A DNA stretch of 64,000 nt from Halioxenophilus aromaticivorans (GTDB lineage: Bacteria; Pseudomonadota; Gammaproteobacteria; Pseudomonadales; Cellvibrionaceae): NCBI RefSeq assembly GCF_042850945.1, contig NZ_AP031496.1, forward strand, positions 1,054,001 to 1,118,000. Direction: 5' to 3'. The translations under genes and the position numbers were made by a program. Position 1 is the stretch's first letter. Every line of letters starts with the position of its first letter. Under the pieces are notes generated by a model. The model did no database searches. It was not told the DNA's origin and saw only the letters and a program-made list of their open reading frames with translations. Positions 42,840 to 50,508 of this stretch are shown here, piece after piece.

Positions 42840-42863
42840 GCCCAGGTGGTGGAATTGGTAGAC
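42840..42863 (+). pseudogene. truncated 5' part of a tRNA-Leu gene
   Basis: The 24 bases are identical to the first 24 of the functional tRNA-Leu at 42983. The upstream 20 bases are also similar (TTTATAC-CCC-AAA-TATG against TTTATAC-TCC-GAA-TATG), so a whole gene with its leader was duplicated. After nucleotide 24 the sequence changes to a palindromic repeat, and no 3' acceptor half (CCTGGGC) follows before the second copy, so it cannot fold into a tRNA. Confidence 0.85.
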
Positions 42864-42922
42864 GACGCACATGGATGTGCTAGTGTCGCGGGAGGCAGGA
42901 TGCCGGGAGCGACCAAGCGTAG
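42864..42922 (+). repeat. palindromic repeat element, copy 1, inside the broken tRNA-Leu
   Basis: Begins with the hairpin GCACAT-gg-ATGTGC (42867-42880) and continues GTGTCGCGGGA-GGCAGGATGCCGGG. This is the imperfect reverse complement of the element after the functional tRNA (43118-43133 and neighbours), so the two copies are inverted around the tRNA gene. Confidence 0.7.
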
Positions 42923-42982
42923 CGTGTCGGATCAATGGCACGTACGTTACAAGCAGTAATTGAGTTTTTATACTCCGAATAT

Positions 42983-43067
42983 GCCCAGGTGGTGGAATTG
43001 GTAGACACGCTATCTTGAGGGGGTAGTGGCTTCGGCCGTGCGGGTTCAAGTCCCGCCCTGGGCACCA
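42983..43067 (+). tRNA. leuU: tRNA-Leu (anticodon GAG)
   Basis: 85 nt including the encoded CCA. Acceptor stem GCCCAGG pairs with CCTGGGC, D-arm GGTGGAATTGGTAGAC, anticodon stem-loop CTATC-TTGAGGG-GGTAG with GAG at the anticodon, a long variable arm (GGCTTCGGCC-type) as expected for class II tRNA, T-arm GCGGG-TTCAAGT-CCCGC and 3' ACCA. Reads CUC/CUU leucine codons. Same position after secG as leuU of E. coli. A T-run at 43077-43083 after AAGGCC may terminate transcription. Confidence 0.95.
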
Positions 43068-43074
43068 ACTAAGG
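43059..43074 (+). repeat. 16-bp direct repeat, copy 1 (tRNA 3' end)
   Basis: TGGGCACCAACTAAGG covers the last nine bases of tRNA-Leu and seven beyond. The identical sequence recurs at 43184-43199. Duplication of a tRNA 3' end is the hallmark of integration at a tRNA attachment site, though the enclosed segment is only about 110 bp. Confidence 0.85.
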
Positions 43075-43084
43075 CCTTTTTTTA

Positions 43085-43183
43085 TTTCCAGGCCGGGACT
43101 GCGTCCCGCGCACACTCGGCACATCCATGTGCCTTGCCCTTCGGGTTCGCTTTGCGAATGCTAATTCGTTCCCGACGAATTAG
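43085..43183. repeat. multi-hairpin repeat element, copy 2, after tRNA-Leu
   Basis: Four stem-loops in about 100 bp: CGGGAC-tgc-GTCCCG (43094-43108), GGCACAT-cc-ATGTGCC (43118-43133), TTCGC-ttt-GCGAA (43146-43158) and CTAATTCGT-tcccg-ACGAATTAG (43161-43183). The first two match copy 1 in the opposite orientation. No reading frame. It resembles REP/BIME-type non-coding elements; its family is unknown to me. Confidence 0.8.
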
Positions 43184-43199
43184 TGGGCACCAACTAAGG
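43184..43199 (+). repeat. 16-bp direct repeat, copy 2
   Basis: Exact TGGGCACCAACTAAGG, the duplicate of the tRNA-Leu 3' end at 43059. Beyond it the sequence changes in character: AT-richer, with no long reading frames until 44957. Confidence 0.85.
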
Positions 43200-44956
43200 A
43201 GGCATCAGTATTCGGGGCTCTACACAGTTATCGGGGTATGACGCTTATCTCGTGCTATTAATCACGTCATTCCACCCGCAGTGGGCTTGCGCTCTTAAGC
43301 GATAGTTTTCTATTTTTCTAAAGCCATTCCCTGGTCTCCACTACATTTCCATTCTGATTCTGATCGAAAGGGCTTTAGTGATGCCAATGCTTTCTGCTGA
43401 GCCGGAACATCGCGGTTCTGGATTAACCGAATCAATCCTAACGAAAAAACATTGTGCTCCGCGCTGCGAATGAATTCGCCGGCATTGTGCGAGAATTCAT
43501 TGACCAATTCGCAGTAGAAAGAAAGTGGGTCACGAACACAAGTTATTGCACGCTGATCAATGCTAATGATACCGTAACCGGCGCAAATCGCCTCGAAGCC
43601 TACTAGATTACCGAAAAAGCCATTTTTACATGAACTGCGCCACTTCGTATAAATGGTCCACTTAAGTGGTCGCCAACAACAGGCGAGACATAGCCCAGGT
43701 ATGGACCTGTAATAACCTGCACGAATTCGAGAAGAACATCGGTCGAGGATCCGGATGTACGAATGTAGGGGTTACTTCATCATCTACGACTTCGTAAAAG
43801 CGCACTGTAACTTTGCTGATCCAGGCAGGGATGTTGAACTGCTTGAGCCTGAGGTCTGTAAAACATTCGATAATAAGTCTTGAAGTTGCTATCGGCTATG
43901 TCACGTGCTTGACTCTTAGGAGAGTACACTCCTTGTCAGCTATGTATTAGCTCGGATGGCAAAGCCATCGTAGCAAAATAATTAAGGAAGTGTTTGTCTG
44001 CTAAGTTGCCGTAGTTCATTTACGCCGACGAAGAACAATTGCTCGAAATCTAGAGCGATCGCTTCACCGCAGCTAAAGCTACGTGAAAACTTAGCGGAGG
44101 CCGGTTGTGACGAAGAAAAGCTAAGAAAAGGTATAGAGGGCCTGGTCGATGCTCAGGAAAGCGGCGTATAAGGTACGTTAGCATTCGTTTCTTGTATAAC
44201 TAGGCAGGATGGTTTAAAGGTCGAGAGTCCAAATTCAGCGGCGGCTTACACTAGCTAGGAACAAGGTTTTTCATCCATTTCGTTCTTAACAAACTTTTAG
44301 AAAGCAGCCTCTGTGAGGGGTTCCTTTTCCCAGCTAGAAGGCTTAATACGTTTGAAGTGCATAACTATCAATAAAACAGTTGATGAGAAGATAACACCGA
44401 CGGAAATTCTCAAGGTCTTTGTAGTGTTTCGAAAGCGCTTATAACGTGCAGAGTGCACGTTTTAAGCCTTGAATTACGCTGTTTATGACTCAACATGTCA
44501 CAAAAGAGTGCTCGATGTTAGGCTTGGTTATAGATGGGTTGTCAACTTTTTGACTATGCTGAGCTTCTGAATGGCAGATTGTTTAACACGACTTATGAGG
44601 TTTATCCGTGTGTTTTAAACGGCAAGCTAATAAAGTCGGTTTTTTTGCTCATCTTGGAGCGTCGTTTGCTTAACGTTTCATTGTCTTGGCGCTGGCAAAA
44701 ACATTTGCCTCAATATTAGTGGAAATGAGCAAGATGTTGGTTGTTGGGGCACTCACTTCGGCATATTTAGTGCTCTGCTTAACGTTTTTCGACATTACAG
44801 ATCGACTGGTCATTAGTTAAGAAAATTTACGTGTCACAAGTGGTGATAATTTAAACATTAATTGGTAACATTTTTGTCGCTCTCAGCATGGAAGAGCGAG
44901 GATTAGTGTCTATACCTAAAGAATAGATACCTCAAAGGCTACTAGGTGCAATCAAA
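43200..44956. other. gene-poor, apparently decayed stretch after tRNA-Leu
   Basis: About 1.75 kb without a gene I can support. Traces of coding character remain. The plus frame 43986-44171 lacks a start codon and ends in a charged helical stretch (QLKLRENLAEAGCDEEKLRKG). Another plus frame near 43780-43880 ends in 'FVKAHCNFADPGRDVELLEP' and a stop, and a 65-residue minus frame (43310-43507) contains 'NEFSHNAGEFIRSAEHNV'. All are broken by stops and have no recognisable family. I read this as remnants of lost genes, probably of a formerly integrated element. Confidence 0.55.
44437..44467. repeat. 31-bp near-perfect palindrome in the decayed stretch
   Basis: GCTTATAACGTGCA-gag-TGCACGTTTTAAGC: 13 of 14 bases pair. 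It is not followed by a clean T-run in either direction. It could be a leftover operator, terminator or recombination site. Confidence 0.6.
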
Positions 44957-45505
44957 ATGAATGTTGCGCAGAAATTGGCAAGGGACGTTTACAGTCAATA
45001 TGCTGGATCTCTCCCCGTTGACCCCATTATGGTCGCAAGAGACATGGGGTGTGAAGTGGAACCCATAGATCCGTTTACGAGCGAGTTTGATCGGGAACCA
45101 AACTGTAGCGGCATGGCGTATTTAGACAGGGGTGTTAAGTATATAAAGTACTCTGCGAGTGAATCACCACTACGGCAAAGGTTCACTGTTGCGCATGAGT
45201 TGGGGCATCACCTTCTGGGTCATGTAAAGAAAGGCATGAAATTCAGAGATACGCCCAATGAATTTAGGGCAAGCGTTTCTAGTCGCGAGGAACGTGAGGC
45301 AAATGTGTTTGCGGCAGAGTTATTAATGCCTAGTGAACTTGTCATGTCTGCCTATCTCAACTCAAGTATCCGGGATGTCGAAAAACTCGCAAGTGCATTT
45401 GGAGTATCTAAAGTTGCGATGAGAATCAAGTTACAAGAGTTAGACCTAATTACGTCCATTTCCATAGACAGATCGGGAGTAAGGTACCCCTATAATGCCG
45501 GGTGA
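44957..45505 (+). CDS. ImmA/IrrE family metallo-endopeptidase
   Basis: 182 residues. The zinc motif is 'RFTVAHELGHHLLGH' (H80-E81-L-G-H84), with the downstream acidic ligand region 'EEREANVFAAELLMP' (about 111-124) typical of COG2856. The C-terminal 'VEKLASAFGVSKVAMRIKLQEL' is the usual helical end. Relatives cleave phage or ICE repressors (ImmA), regulate radiation response (IrrE/PprI) or act as partners of toxins and defence proteins. Its stop overlaps the next gene by 11 bp, so the two are coupled. No HTH repressor gene is adjacent. Sited in AT-richer DNA after a disturbed tRNA gene, so probably acquired. Confidence 0.88.
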   Translation: MNVAQKLARDVYSQYAGSLPVDPIMVARDMGCEVEPIDPFTSEFDREPNCSGMAYLDRGVKYIKYSASESPLRQRFTVAHELGHHLLGHVKKGMKFRDTPNEFRASVSSREEREANVFAAELLMPSELVMSAYLNSSIRDVEKLASAFGVSKVAMRIKLQELDLITSISIDRSGVRYPYNAG

Positions 45506-46223
45506 TGATAACTCCGATGATCTTTCGGGAGGTTCCGATGGCACTAACTCGGCTTCTGAAAGCGGGGGAACTACAGACCAGCCGGTTTCAAATAGCAATT
45601 CTTCCGTTTCACAAAGTGATAGATCATCTAGTGCTGGCCCCACGGAAGAGCAAAGTAAGATAATTAAAGATTTTGACAAAGCGAAAAATCAGGCCCGACT
45701 TTTTAAATGGGTGTCTTTTACTGTCGCGTGGATAATCGCCTTTGTATTTTTTGTTTTCTTACTTTACCTAGGCTGGTTGGCTAAAGGTTTTTTCGAAACT
45801 CAGATAGAGATAGAAAAAAATAATATAGAAATCAAAGAGGCACTGATTAATTTCTATAAGAAACAGTCAAAATCTCCTCCGGAAACAAAGAAAGATTCAA
45901 CGATTGTGATAATGCTTGGTGGAGATGAAACGAAGAAAATAGTCGCTAAAAAGGCCATTGGAAACGTAGCTGGTGTTGAGTTGGGCGATAAGCTCATCGA
46001 GTCAATGAAAGATGATGGTCAAAGAAGCATAATGACGCACTACCTATTGATGATGGTAATCTTTGCTAGTGTGGGGCTGTCGATAAGTATCATAGCTCTC
46101 CGTTTTTCATTCCAGTCGGAATCTCAGTCCTTTGAAAGTAATCAGTCTGGAGTTACTACTCCGTCGGTCGAAGTTCTGAAAGCATTCTCAGAGGCGTTTA
46201 ATGCCGCCTTTAAAAAATTATGA
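45495..46223 (+). CDS. two-TM membrane protein with acidic Ser-rich N-terminus, partner of the ImmA-like peptidase
   Basis: 242 residues, no family recognised. Residues 1-60 are Ser/Asp/Gly/Glu-rich and probably disordered. TM1 is at about 75-95 ('WVSFTVAWIIAFVFFVFLLY'), followed by a charged, helical, possibly coiled-coil segment (about 100-140). A soluble part runs to 175 ('STIVIMLGGDETKKIVAKKAIGNVAG'), then TM2 about 184-205 and a polar tail. The 11-bp overlap with the peptidase gene implies a functional pair. A membrane effector or sensor controlled by the protease is a reasonable guess; nothing in the sequence proves it. Confidence 0.75.
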   Translation: MPGDDNSDDLSGGSDGTNSASESGGTTDQPVSNSNSSVSQSDRSSSAGPTEEQSKIIKDFDKAKNQARLFKWVSFTVAWIIAFVFFVFLLYLGWLAKGFFETQIEIEKNNIEIKEALINFYKKQSKSPPETKKDSTIVIMLGGDETKKIVAKKAIGNVAGVELGDKLIESMKDDGQRSIMTHYLLMMVIFASVGLSISIIALRFSFQSESQSFESNQSGVTTPSVEVLKAFSEAFNAAFKKL

Positions 46224-46379
46224 TTGGAATTTCTATTAGATCGTGTTGCAGCTATTGACGCCGTTAACTCGACAAAGTTATTCAAAAGTTGCCACCCATC
46301 CGTCTTCATTCATATGGTGTATGTTCCGCCTACTCTGCGAATCCAAAGTCTCACACTGGTTATGGGCGTCGCGGTGAGT

Positions 46380-47393
46380 CTAATCCAAGTCTTCACCAGT
46401 AAGCATTTGCCAGAACTTCTGCTGTTTCTCAGGCCCGGTATCCCGTGCGGTGTAGTACACAACGTGTTGTTCCGCTGTGGCGGTGGGGTTGAGTTCTATA
46501 CCCCAAAGTGGGCTGATTTCGTTGGGCACCATGGAATAGCGCGTGTCTATGATGCGGTTGGGGGTTTTGGGATCTAGGGCTAGGTAGTGGTTGGAGAACC
46601 AATCGAAGCGTTGCACATCCTGATACTGCTGGCTGGTTGGCTTGAGCCAGGGAAAATCCGCTGCCAAATCGAGCTTGCGCGCGGCCTCACCGGGGTAGAG
46701 TTTGCTCTGGTTGAGCACCCGAACGGCATCGATGTAAAAATGGGTTTCTGTTTCGTAGACGATTTTCCATAGCAATAGGTTGCCAAACGATGGCTTGGCC
46801 TCTAGCCGAATTGGCGCATGGCCACGGGATTGCGCTAATTGCCAGCCAACGGTTTCTGCGCGGTCGCGCTGTACTAGGCCGAGCAGCAAATAGCACAGCC
46901 CGTACGCCAATCCCACCCGGCTGTATAGGGGCCGCTTCTTAACCAAGCCTAGTGTAATGCACACCAGAAGTGGCAGCGTAAATAAGGGGTCGATTATGGA
47001 AACCGTGTTCCAGGCGACCCGGGCGTTACTGAACGGCCAGAGCAACTGTGTGCCGTAGGTGGTGCAGGCGTCCAATAGGGCGTGGGTGGCGTAGCCAAGC
47101 GTGGTAAATAGCACGGTGGACTTAAGGGTTAGGCCCAATATTCGCCCGAATACGAAGAATAGCAACAGGCCAGTCAACACGCCGCCGATGGGAATAAATA
47201 TCAGTGAGTGGGTGAATTGCCGGTGATATTCAAGAAACAGCAGTGGGTCTGTGGAGGAGCGCATTAATACGTCTAGGTCTGGCACCATGCCGCCAATGGC
47301 GCCAACCAAGCTGGCGGCGATAACCTGTTTACCTCGGCGCGCAGCCGCCTGGGATAAGCTGGCGCCTAATGCGCCTTGAGAAATCGGGTCCAT
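46380..47393 (-). CDS. YdjM-type metal-dependent membrane hydrolase
   Basis: 337 residues from the Met of 'MDPISQGALGASLSQAAARRGK'; the frame extends 19 codons upstream without conserved features. Motifs of the YdjM/YfhO (PF04307) family are present: 'GGMVPDLDVLM', 'YHRQFTHSLIFIPIGG', 'LGYATHALLDACTTYGTQLLWPFS', with His/Asp residues likely to bind metal. Four to five TM helices in the first 200 residues, then a C-terminal soluble half (about 200-337). Substrate unknown. In E. coli ydjM is under LexA control; I see no LexA box here. Confidence 0.85.
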   Translation of the reverse strand: MDPISQGALGASLSQAAARRGKQVIAASLVGAIGGMVPDLDVLMRSSTDPLLFLEYHRQFTHSLIFIPIGGVLTGLLLFFVFGRILGLTLKSTVLFTTLGYATHALLDACTTYGTQLLWPFSNARVAWNTVSIIDPLFTLPLLVCITLGLVKKRPLYSRVGLAYGLCYLLLGLVQRDRAETVGWQLAQSRGHAPIRLEAKPSFGNLLLWKIVYETETHFYIDAVRVLNQSKLYPGEAARKLDLAADFPWLKPTSQQYQDVQRFDWFSNHYLALDPKTPNRIIDTRYSMVPNEISPLWGIELNPTATAEQHVVYYTARDTGPEKQQKFWQMLTGEDLD

Positions 47394-47632
47394 CGGTGTC
47401 TTCTGCAATACATTCCCAGCCAGGATAACCGTTTTAAGGCGATATCCCAAAGAGCGAACTGTCCCTGGATGTTTTGGTGCACAGCTTTGTGGAATGAACT
47501 ATCAAGATCGTCATTATCTAATCATCGACACCACTGTTTGCGGGGCTCTAGCTATTCACCATAGGGATGCTGGCCTCAGGGTACGTAATCGGCGGTGAAA
47601 GCAGATCGAAAACAAAGCAGAGCGACAAAAAG

Positions 47633-48001
47633 ATGATAATGAGATTACTTCTGGTGTTGGTGGCGTTGCTCAGCGTTGGCTGTGGCCGCTTTTCAGTGCA
47701 AACCAACGCTAGCAACGTCTTGGCGGGCCAAACATCTGCGCTGCTGGTTAAGGAGTACGCGCCCACTGAAATCGCCCAGTACGATGCCTCTGTATTGGGC
47801 TATGTGGAGGCCTCTGATTGTCAGCAACGGGCCAGCGATACCAAGCCCAACCGAAGGTCGGTGGTAAATAAACTAAAAATTCAAACTCAAAAAATGGGCG
47901 GCAATGGCTTGGTGGTAATGGCCTGTGCCGAGTCCGTAGAGGCTATGTGCAATCGCTACTTGGCGTGTAGGGCAGAGGCTTATTTGGTGCCAGAACGTTA
48001 A
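47633..48001 (+). CDS. RcsF-like lipoprotein
   Basis: About 122 residues from ATG 47633; longer starts back to 47567 would bury the signal sequence. The signal ends in 'LLSVGC' (Cys17), a lipobox that is slightly off consensus at -3. The C-terminal part has the four cysteines spaced as in RcsF (Cys63, 98, 106, 112) around 'KMGGNGLVVMAC'. RcsF is the outer-membrane sensor of the Rcs envelope stress system. No rcsC, rcsD or rcsB gene is in the window, so the partner is unknown; many marine gammas have RcsF-like proteins without Rcs. Confidence 0.7.
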   Translation: MIMRLLLVLVALLSVGCGRFSVQTNASNVLAGQTSALLVKEYAPTEIAQYDASVLGYVEASDCQQRASDTKPNRRSVVNKLKIQTQKMGGNGLVVMACAESVEAMCNRYLACRAEAYLVPER

Positions 48002-48054
48002 TCTGCGATCGGCAAAATGGTTGGCGCAAACAGACGCAGGGCAAAATTTGACGT

Positions 48055-48093
48055 GGTCTGATCCGTACAGGGGTCAGACACTTAATTTTTTTA
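48055..48093 (+). terminator. stem-loop with T-run after the RcsF-like gene
   Basis: GTCTGA (48056-48061) pairs with TCAGAC (48074-48079), followed by ACTTAA and eight T. It can terminate the RcsF-like transcript. The motif AGGGGTCAGACAC resembles the edge sequence that often accompanies REP-associated (RAYT, Y1) transposases, so it may be a mobile-element remnant as well. Confidence 0.6.
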
Positions 48094-48478
48094 TTTGCTA
48101 AAAAACAATAGAAAAAACTGGGCCACAACAATTCTTACGAAGCGCGAGCGCAAGGCTTATTTTGTCAATATTCTTTTGGCTGTTATAACCGTATCGTTAT
48201 TAAACCGATCGTTTTCCGCTATAAATTGTGCGTGGGAAGACTTTTTTGTCTTATAAAATCCTGGTCTTCTTTTGAATTGCAATAAGTAATCGCTTCCAAT
48301 TATCAATCCAAAGTAGCAAGGCATCCATATAGGTGTTTTGCTGGTATCCGCCGCTTTCCTGGCCACTTTAAATTCTAAAATCTTGTGCTAATTTTTAAGT
48401 GAGTTGTACTGTCGCTGTAATCTTCTGGCGACGACAAAATCCGCGAGTCTTTGGCACCTAATACCGAATATAAAGCAT
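48094..48478. other. AT-rich gene-free stretch before the chemotaxis cluster
   Basis: About 385 bp. A 69-residue minus frame (48157-48366) has no recognisable domain and no ribosome-binding site; I do not call it. This stretch probably holds the promoter of the chemotaxis cluster, but no clear hexamers stand out. Confidence 0.45.
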
Positions 48479-49648
48479 ATGAGTGGCAGCGATATTAAGA
48501 TTTTAATAGTGGATGACTCTCCAACCGAAGTAGAGATTTTGGTGGAGTTATTGTCCGGTGAATACGAAGTGACGGCGGCGATGTCCGGCACCGAGGCAAT
48601 GGCGCTGGTGAATTTAGGCTTCGACCCCAACGTGATATTGCTCGACGTCAATATGACCGGTGTTGATGGCTACGAAACCTGCCGGATGTTGAAAGAAGAC
48701 CCGGCAACGGTGAACTCCGAGGTTGTATTTATCAGTGGCAACGACTCGGTAGAAGAAATTATGAAAGGCTACGAGGTTGGCGCTAGTGATTACCTCAGTA
48801 AGCCCATTCAGCCGCGTGAGCTGATGAGCAAATTACAGGTATTGGCGGTACAAATTCAAAAACGCAGCCACGCCATGGAAGATGTGAGTAGCGCTAGGGA
48901 AGAAGCCCAAAGCGCGCGAGACATGGCCATGAGCGCCATTATTGACGCCGGTGAGCAGGCCGCTGTTATTGATTTTATCCGCCAGTGCGGCCAAGCGACG
49001 ACGGTATCTGGCCTGGGCAGTTTATTGATTGATGCGGTAGAAGCCTACGGTTTAGAGGCATCGCTGCGTTTGATGATGTCCGGTAAAGCCGAGTATATGA
49101 GCTCGGACGATTTAATGACGCCGCTGGAGCTAGAGATTTTACAAAAATCGCAAAATGTCAGCCGGCTCTACCAAAGTGGCAGCAAGCTCATTGCCAACTA
49201 CCCAGGGGTGGTGGCCATGATTAAAAACCTACCCATGGAAGATGAAGAGCGGTGCGGTAGATTGCGAGATCACCTTGCCATTATTGTTGAGTCGGCCAGT
49301 AATCAGCTCAAAGCCATAAATCTTTCGGAAGATGTGAGCGCGTTGCTTGTGGACTTTAACAACTCCCTAGACCGCGTGCAAATCCAGCAAACCGCCTGCA
49401 AAAAGGGCAGCGTTCAATTATTGGATGCGTTGTCCGGTGAGATCCAAAAAACGTTCAATGATTTTGGTTTAAGCGAAGCCCAAGAGTCCGAGCTGATGGG
49501 AACCATTAGCCAATACGCCGAGAGGATTTTGGCGAATTATTCAGAAGGCATCGGCTTGGATGACGAGATGAAAAACGTATCCGATGGTTTGCGCATCATC
49601 GCCGATAAATTGGTTCCTAAATCGGAAGACATTGAATTTGATGTCTAA
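48479..49648 (+). CDS. response regulator with a long helical C-terminal domain of unknown type
   Basis: 389 residues from the Met of 'MSGSDIKILIVDDSPTEVEIL'. The receiver domain (about 6-120) is complete: acidic pair in 'VDDS', phospho-acceptor in 'VILLDVNMTGVDGYETC', Ser/Thr in 'VVFISGND' and Lys in 'YLSKPIQPREL'. A coiled-coil-like linker (about 125-160) leads to some 230 residues of mostly helical sequence without a DNA-binding, GGDEF, EAL or HD-GYP signature. First gene of the chemotaxis cluster; probably an output or adaptor regulator of that pathway. Confidence 0.8.
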   Translation: MSGSDIKILIVDDSPTEVEILVELLSGEYEVTAAMSGTEAMALVNLGFDPNVILLDVNMTGVDGYETCRMLKEDPATVNSEVVFISGNDSVEEIMKGYEVGASDYLSKPIQPRELMSKLQVLAVQIQKRSHAMEDVSSAREEAQSARDMAMSAIIDAGEQAAVIDFIRQCGQATTVSGLGSLLIDAVEAYGLEASLRLMMSGKAEYMSSDDLMTPLELEILQKSQNVSRLYQSGSKLIANYPGVVAMIKNLPMEDEERCGRLRDHLAIIVESASNQLKAINLSEDVSALLVDFNNSLDRVQIQQTACKKGSVQLLDALSGEIQKTFNDFGLSEAQESELMGTISQYAERILANYSEGIGLDDEMKNVSDGLRIIADKLVPKSEDIEFDV

Positions 49649-49832
49649 TTTGGAGTTCTTTAATGGTTGGGTGCGTAAACGTTAGCTACGTAACCGATGA
49701 CTAAGAACCGAGCCAGTAGAAGATGATAAAGCTTCATTTAACTAACAGCGAGCAACACCGCGGTGTTGTTTCGGATAAAAGTCAATTCATAAACCCCCCG
49801 TTTTGTGGGCTCTTAAAACGTTAGGTATGACG

Positions 49833-50195
49833 ATGACAAAAGCAGCGTTAGTGGTTGATGATTCTATTTCTGTTCGGCAGGTTGTTTCGTTGGTAATGAA
49901 GAACGCCGGATTTGAAGTTTATGAAGCAGCCGATGGTAAACAAGCTTTGGATTTGCTGGACGGCCGGAAGTTACACATCATAATTTCCGATATTAATATG
50001 CCAGAGTTAGACGGTATCAGTTTTGTGAAGGCGGCAAAGGCCATCGAAGAATATCAGTACACGCCAATACTGATGCTGACCACGGAATCCAGTTCGGATA
50101 TGAAAAAAAAGGGCGCCGAGGCCGGTGTGAAAGCTTGGTTGGTAAAACCTTTTCAGCCGAAAAAATTATTAATGGCTATCAATAAATTAACCTAA
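49833..50195 (+). CDS. cheY: CheY-like single-domain response regulator
   Basis: 120 residues from ATG 49833, which has AGG at 49823 with good spacing; ATG 49827 is in frame but too close to it. A receiver domain only: Asp9-Asp10, phospho-acceptor Asp53 in 'IIISDINMPELDG', Thr83-Thr84 and Lys105 in 'WLVKPFQPKK'. Expected to be phosphorylated by the CheA two genes downstream. Whether it binds a flagellar switch or another target is unknown; no flagellar gene is in the window. Confidence 0.92.
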   Translation: MTKAALVVDDSISVRQVVSLVMKNAGFEVYEAADGKQALDLLDGRKLHIIISDINMPELDGISFVKAAKAIEEYQYTPILMLTTESSSDMKKKGAEAGVKAWLVKPFQPKKLLMAINKLT

Positions 50196-50229
50196 GGCTT
50201 TCCTTGGCCTCATTGTACCGGTTTACACC

Positions 50230-50508
50230 ATGATTGCGCTGCAAATGCCCAGCGAGTTAACCATTTATACTGCACAGTCTGTGCTTGATCAGGTGTTGGC
50301 CGAGGAGGACTCCAGGGCCTTGCAGTTAGATTTATCCGCTACGCAAGAAATTGACGGTGCCGGCGTCCAGCTGTTGCTAGCCATTCAGGCCCATGCCAAG
50401 CAACGCCAATGGTCGGTTTCGCTCACCAACGCCTGCGCTAGTGTCTCAGCAGTGCTGGCTTTGTTCCAAATGGCTGATCTAATGACAGAGCCCCGTATCG
50501 ATGAGTAA
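50230..50508 (+). CDS. STAS-domain protein
   Basis: 92 residues, one STAS domain of the anti-sigma-factor-antagonist type ('LQLDLSATQEIDGAGVQLLLAIQAHAKQRQ'). The residue where SpoIIAA has its phospho-serine, in the D-x-x-G-x-x loop, is Ala/Gly here ('EIDGAGVQLL'), so regulation by serine phosphorylation is unlikely. Its stop overlaps the cheA start by 8 bp. STAS proteins next to cheA are a regular part of this cluster type (compare Vibrio cholerae chemotaxis cluster III), with an unclear role. Confidence 0.85.
   Translation: MIALQMPSELTIYTAQSVLDQVLAEEDSRALQLDLSATQEIDGAGVQLLLAIQAHAKQRQWSVSLTNACASVSAVLALFQMADLMTEPRIDE

Noticed and set aside
44480..44530. Possible integron attC site (ACTCAAC ... 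GTTAGGC)
   Set aside because: The two cores are only about 36 nt apart, shorter than any attC I know, and no integrase or cassette follows.
44534..44719. 61-residue plus-strand frame in the decayed stretch
   Set aside because: No domain, no ribosome-binding site, and surrounded by broken frames; not distinguishable from chance.
46224..46577. 117-residue plus-strand frame after the two-TM protein
   Set aside because: Most of it is antisense to the well-supported YdjM-type gene and shows no protein features.
48157..48366. 69-residue minus-strand frame before the chemotaxis cluster
   Set aside because: No start signal or family resemblance in AT-rich DNA; could be a remnant but cannot be supported.
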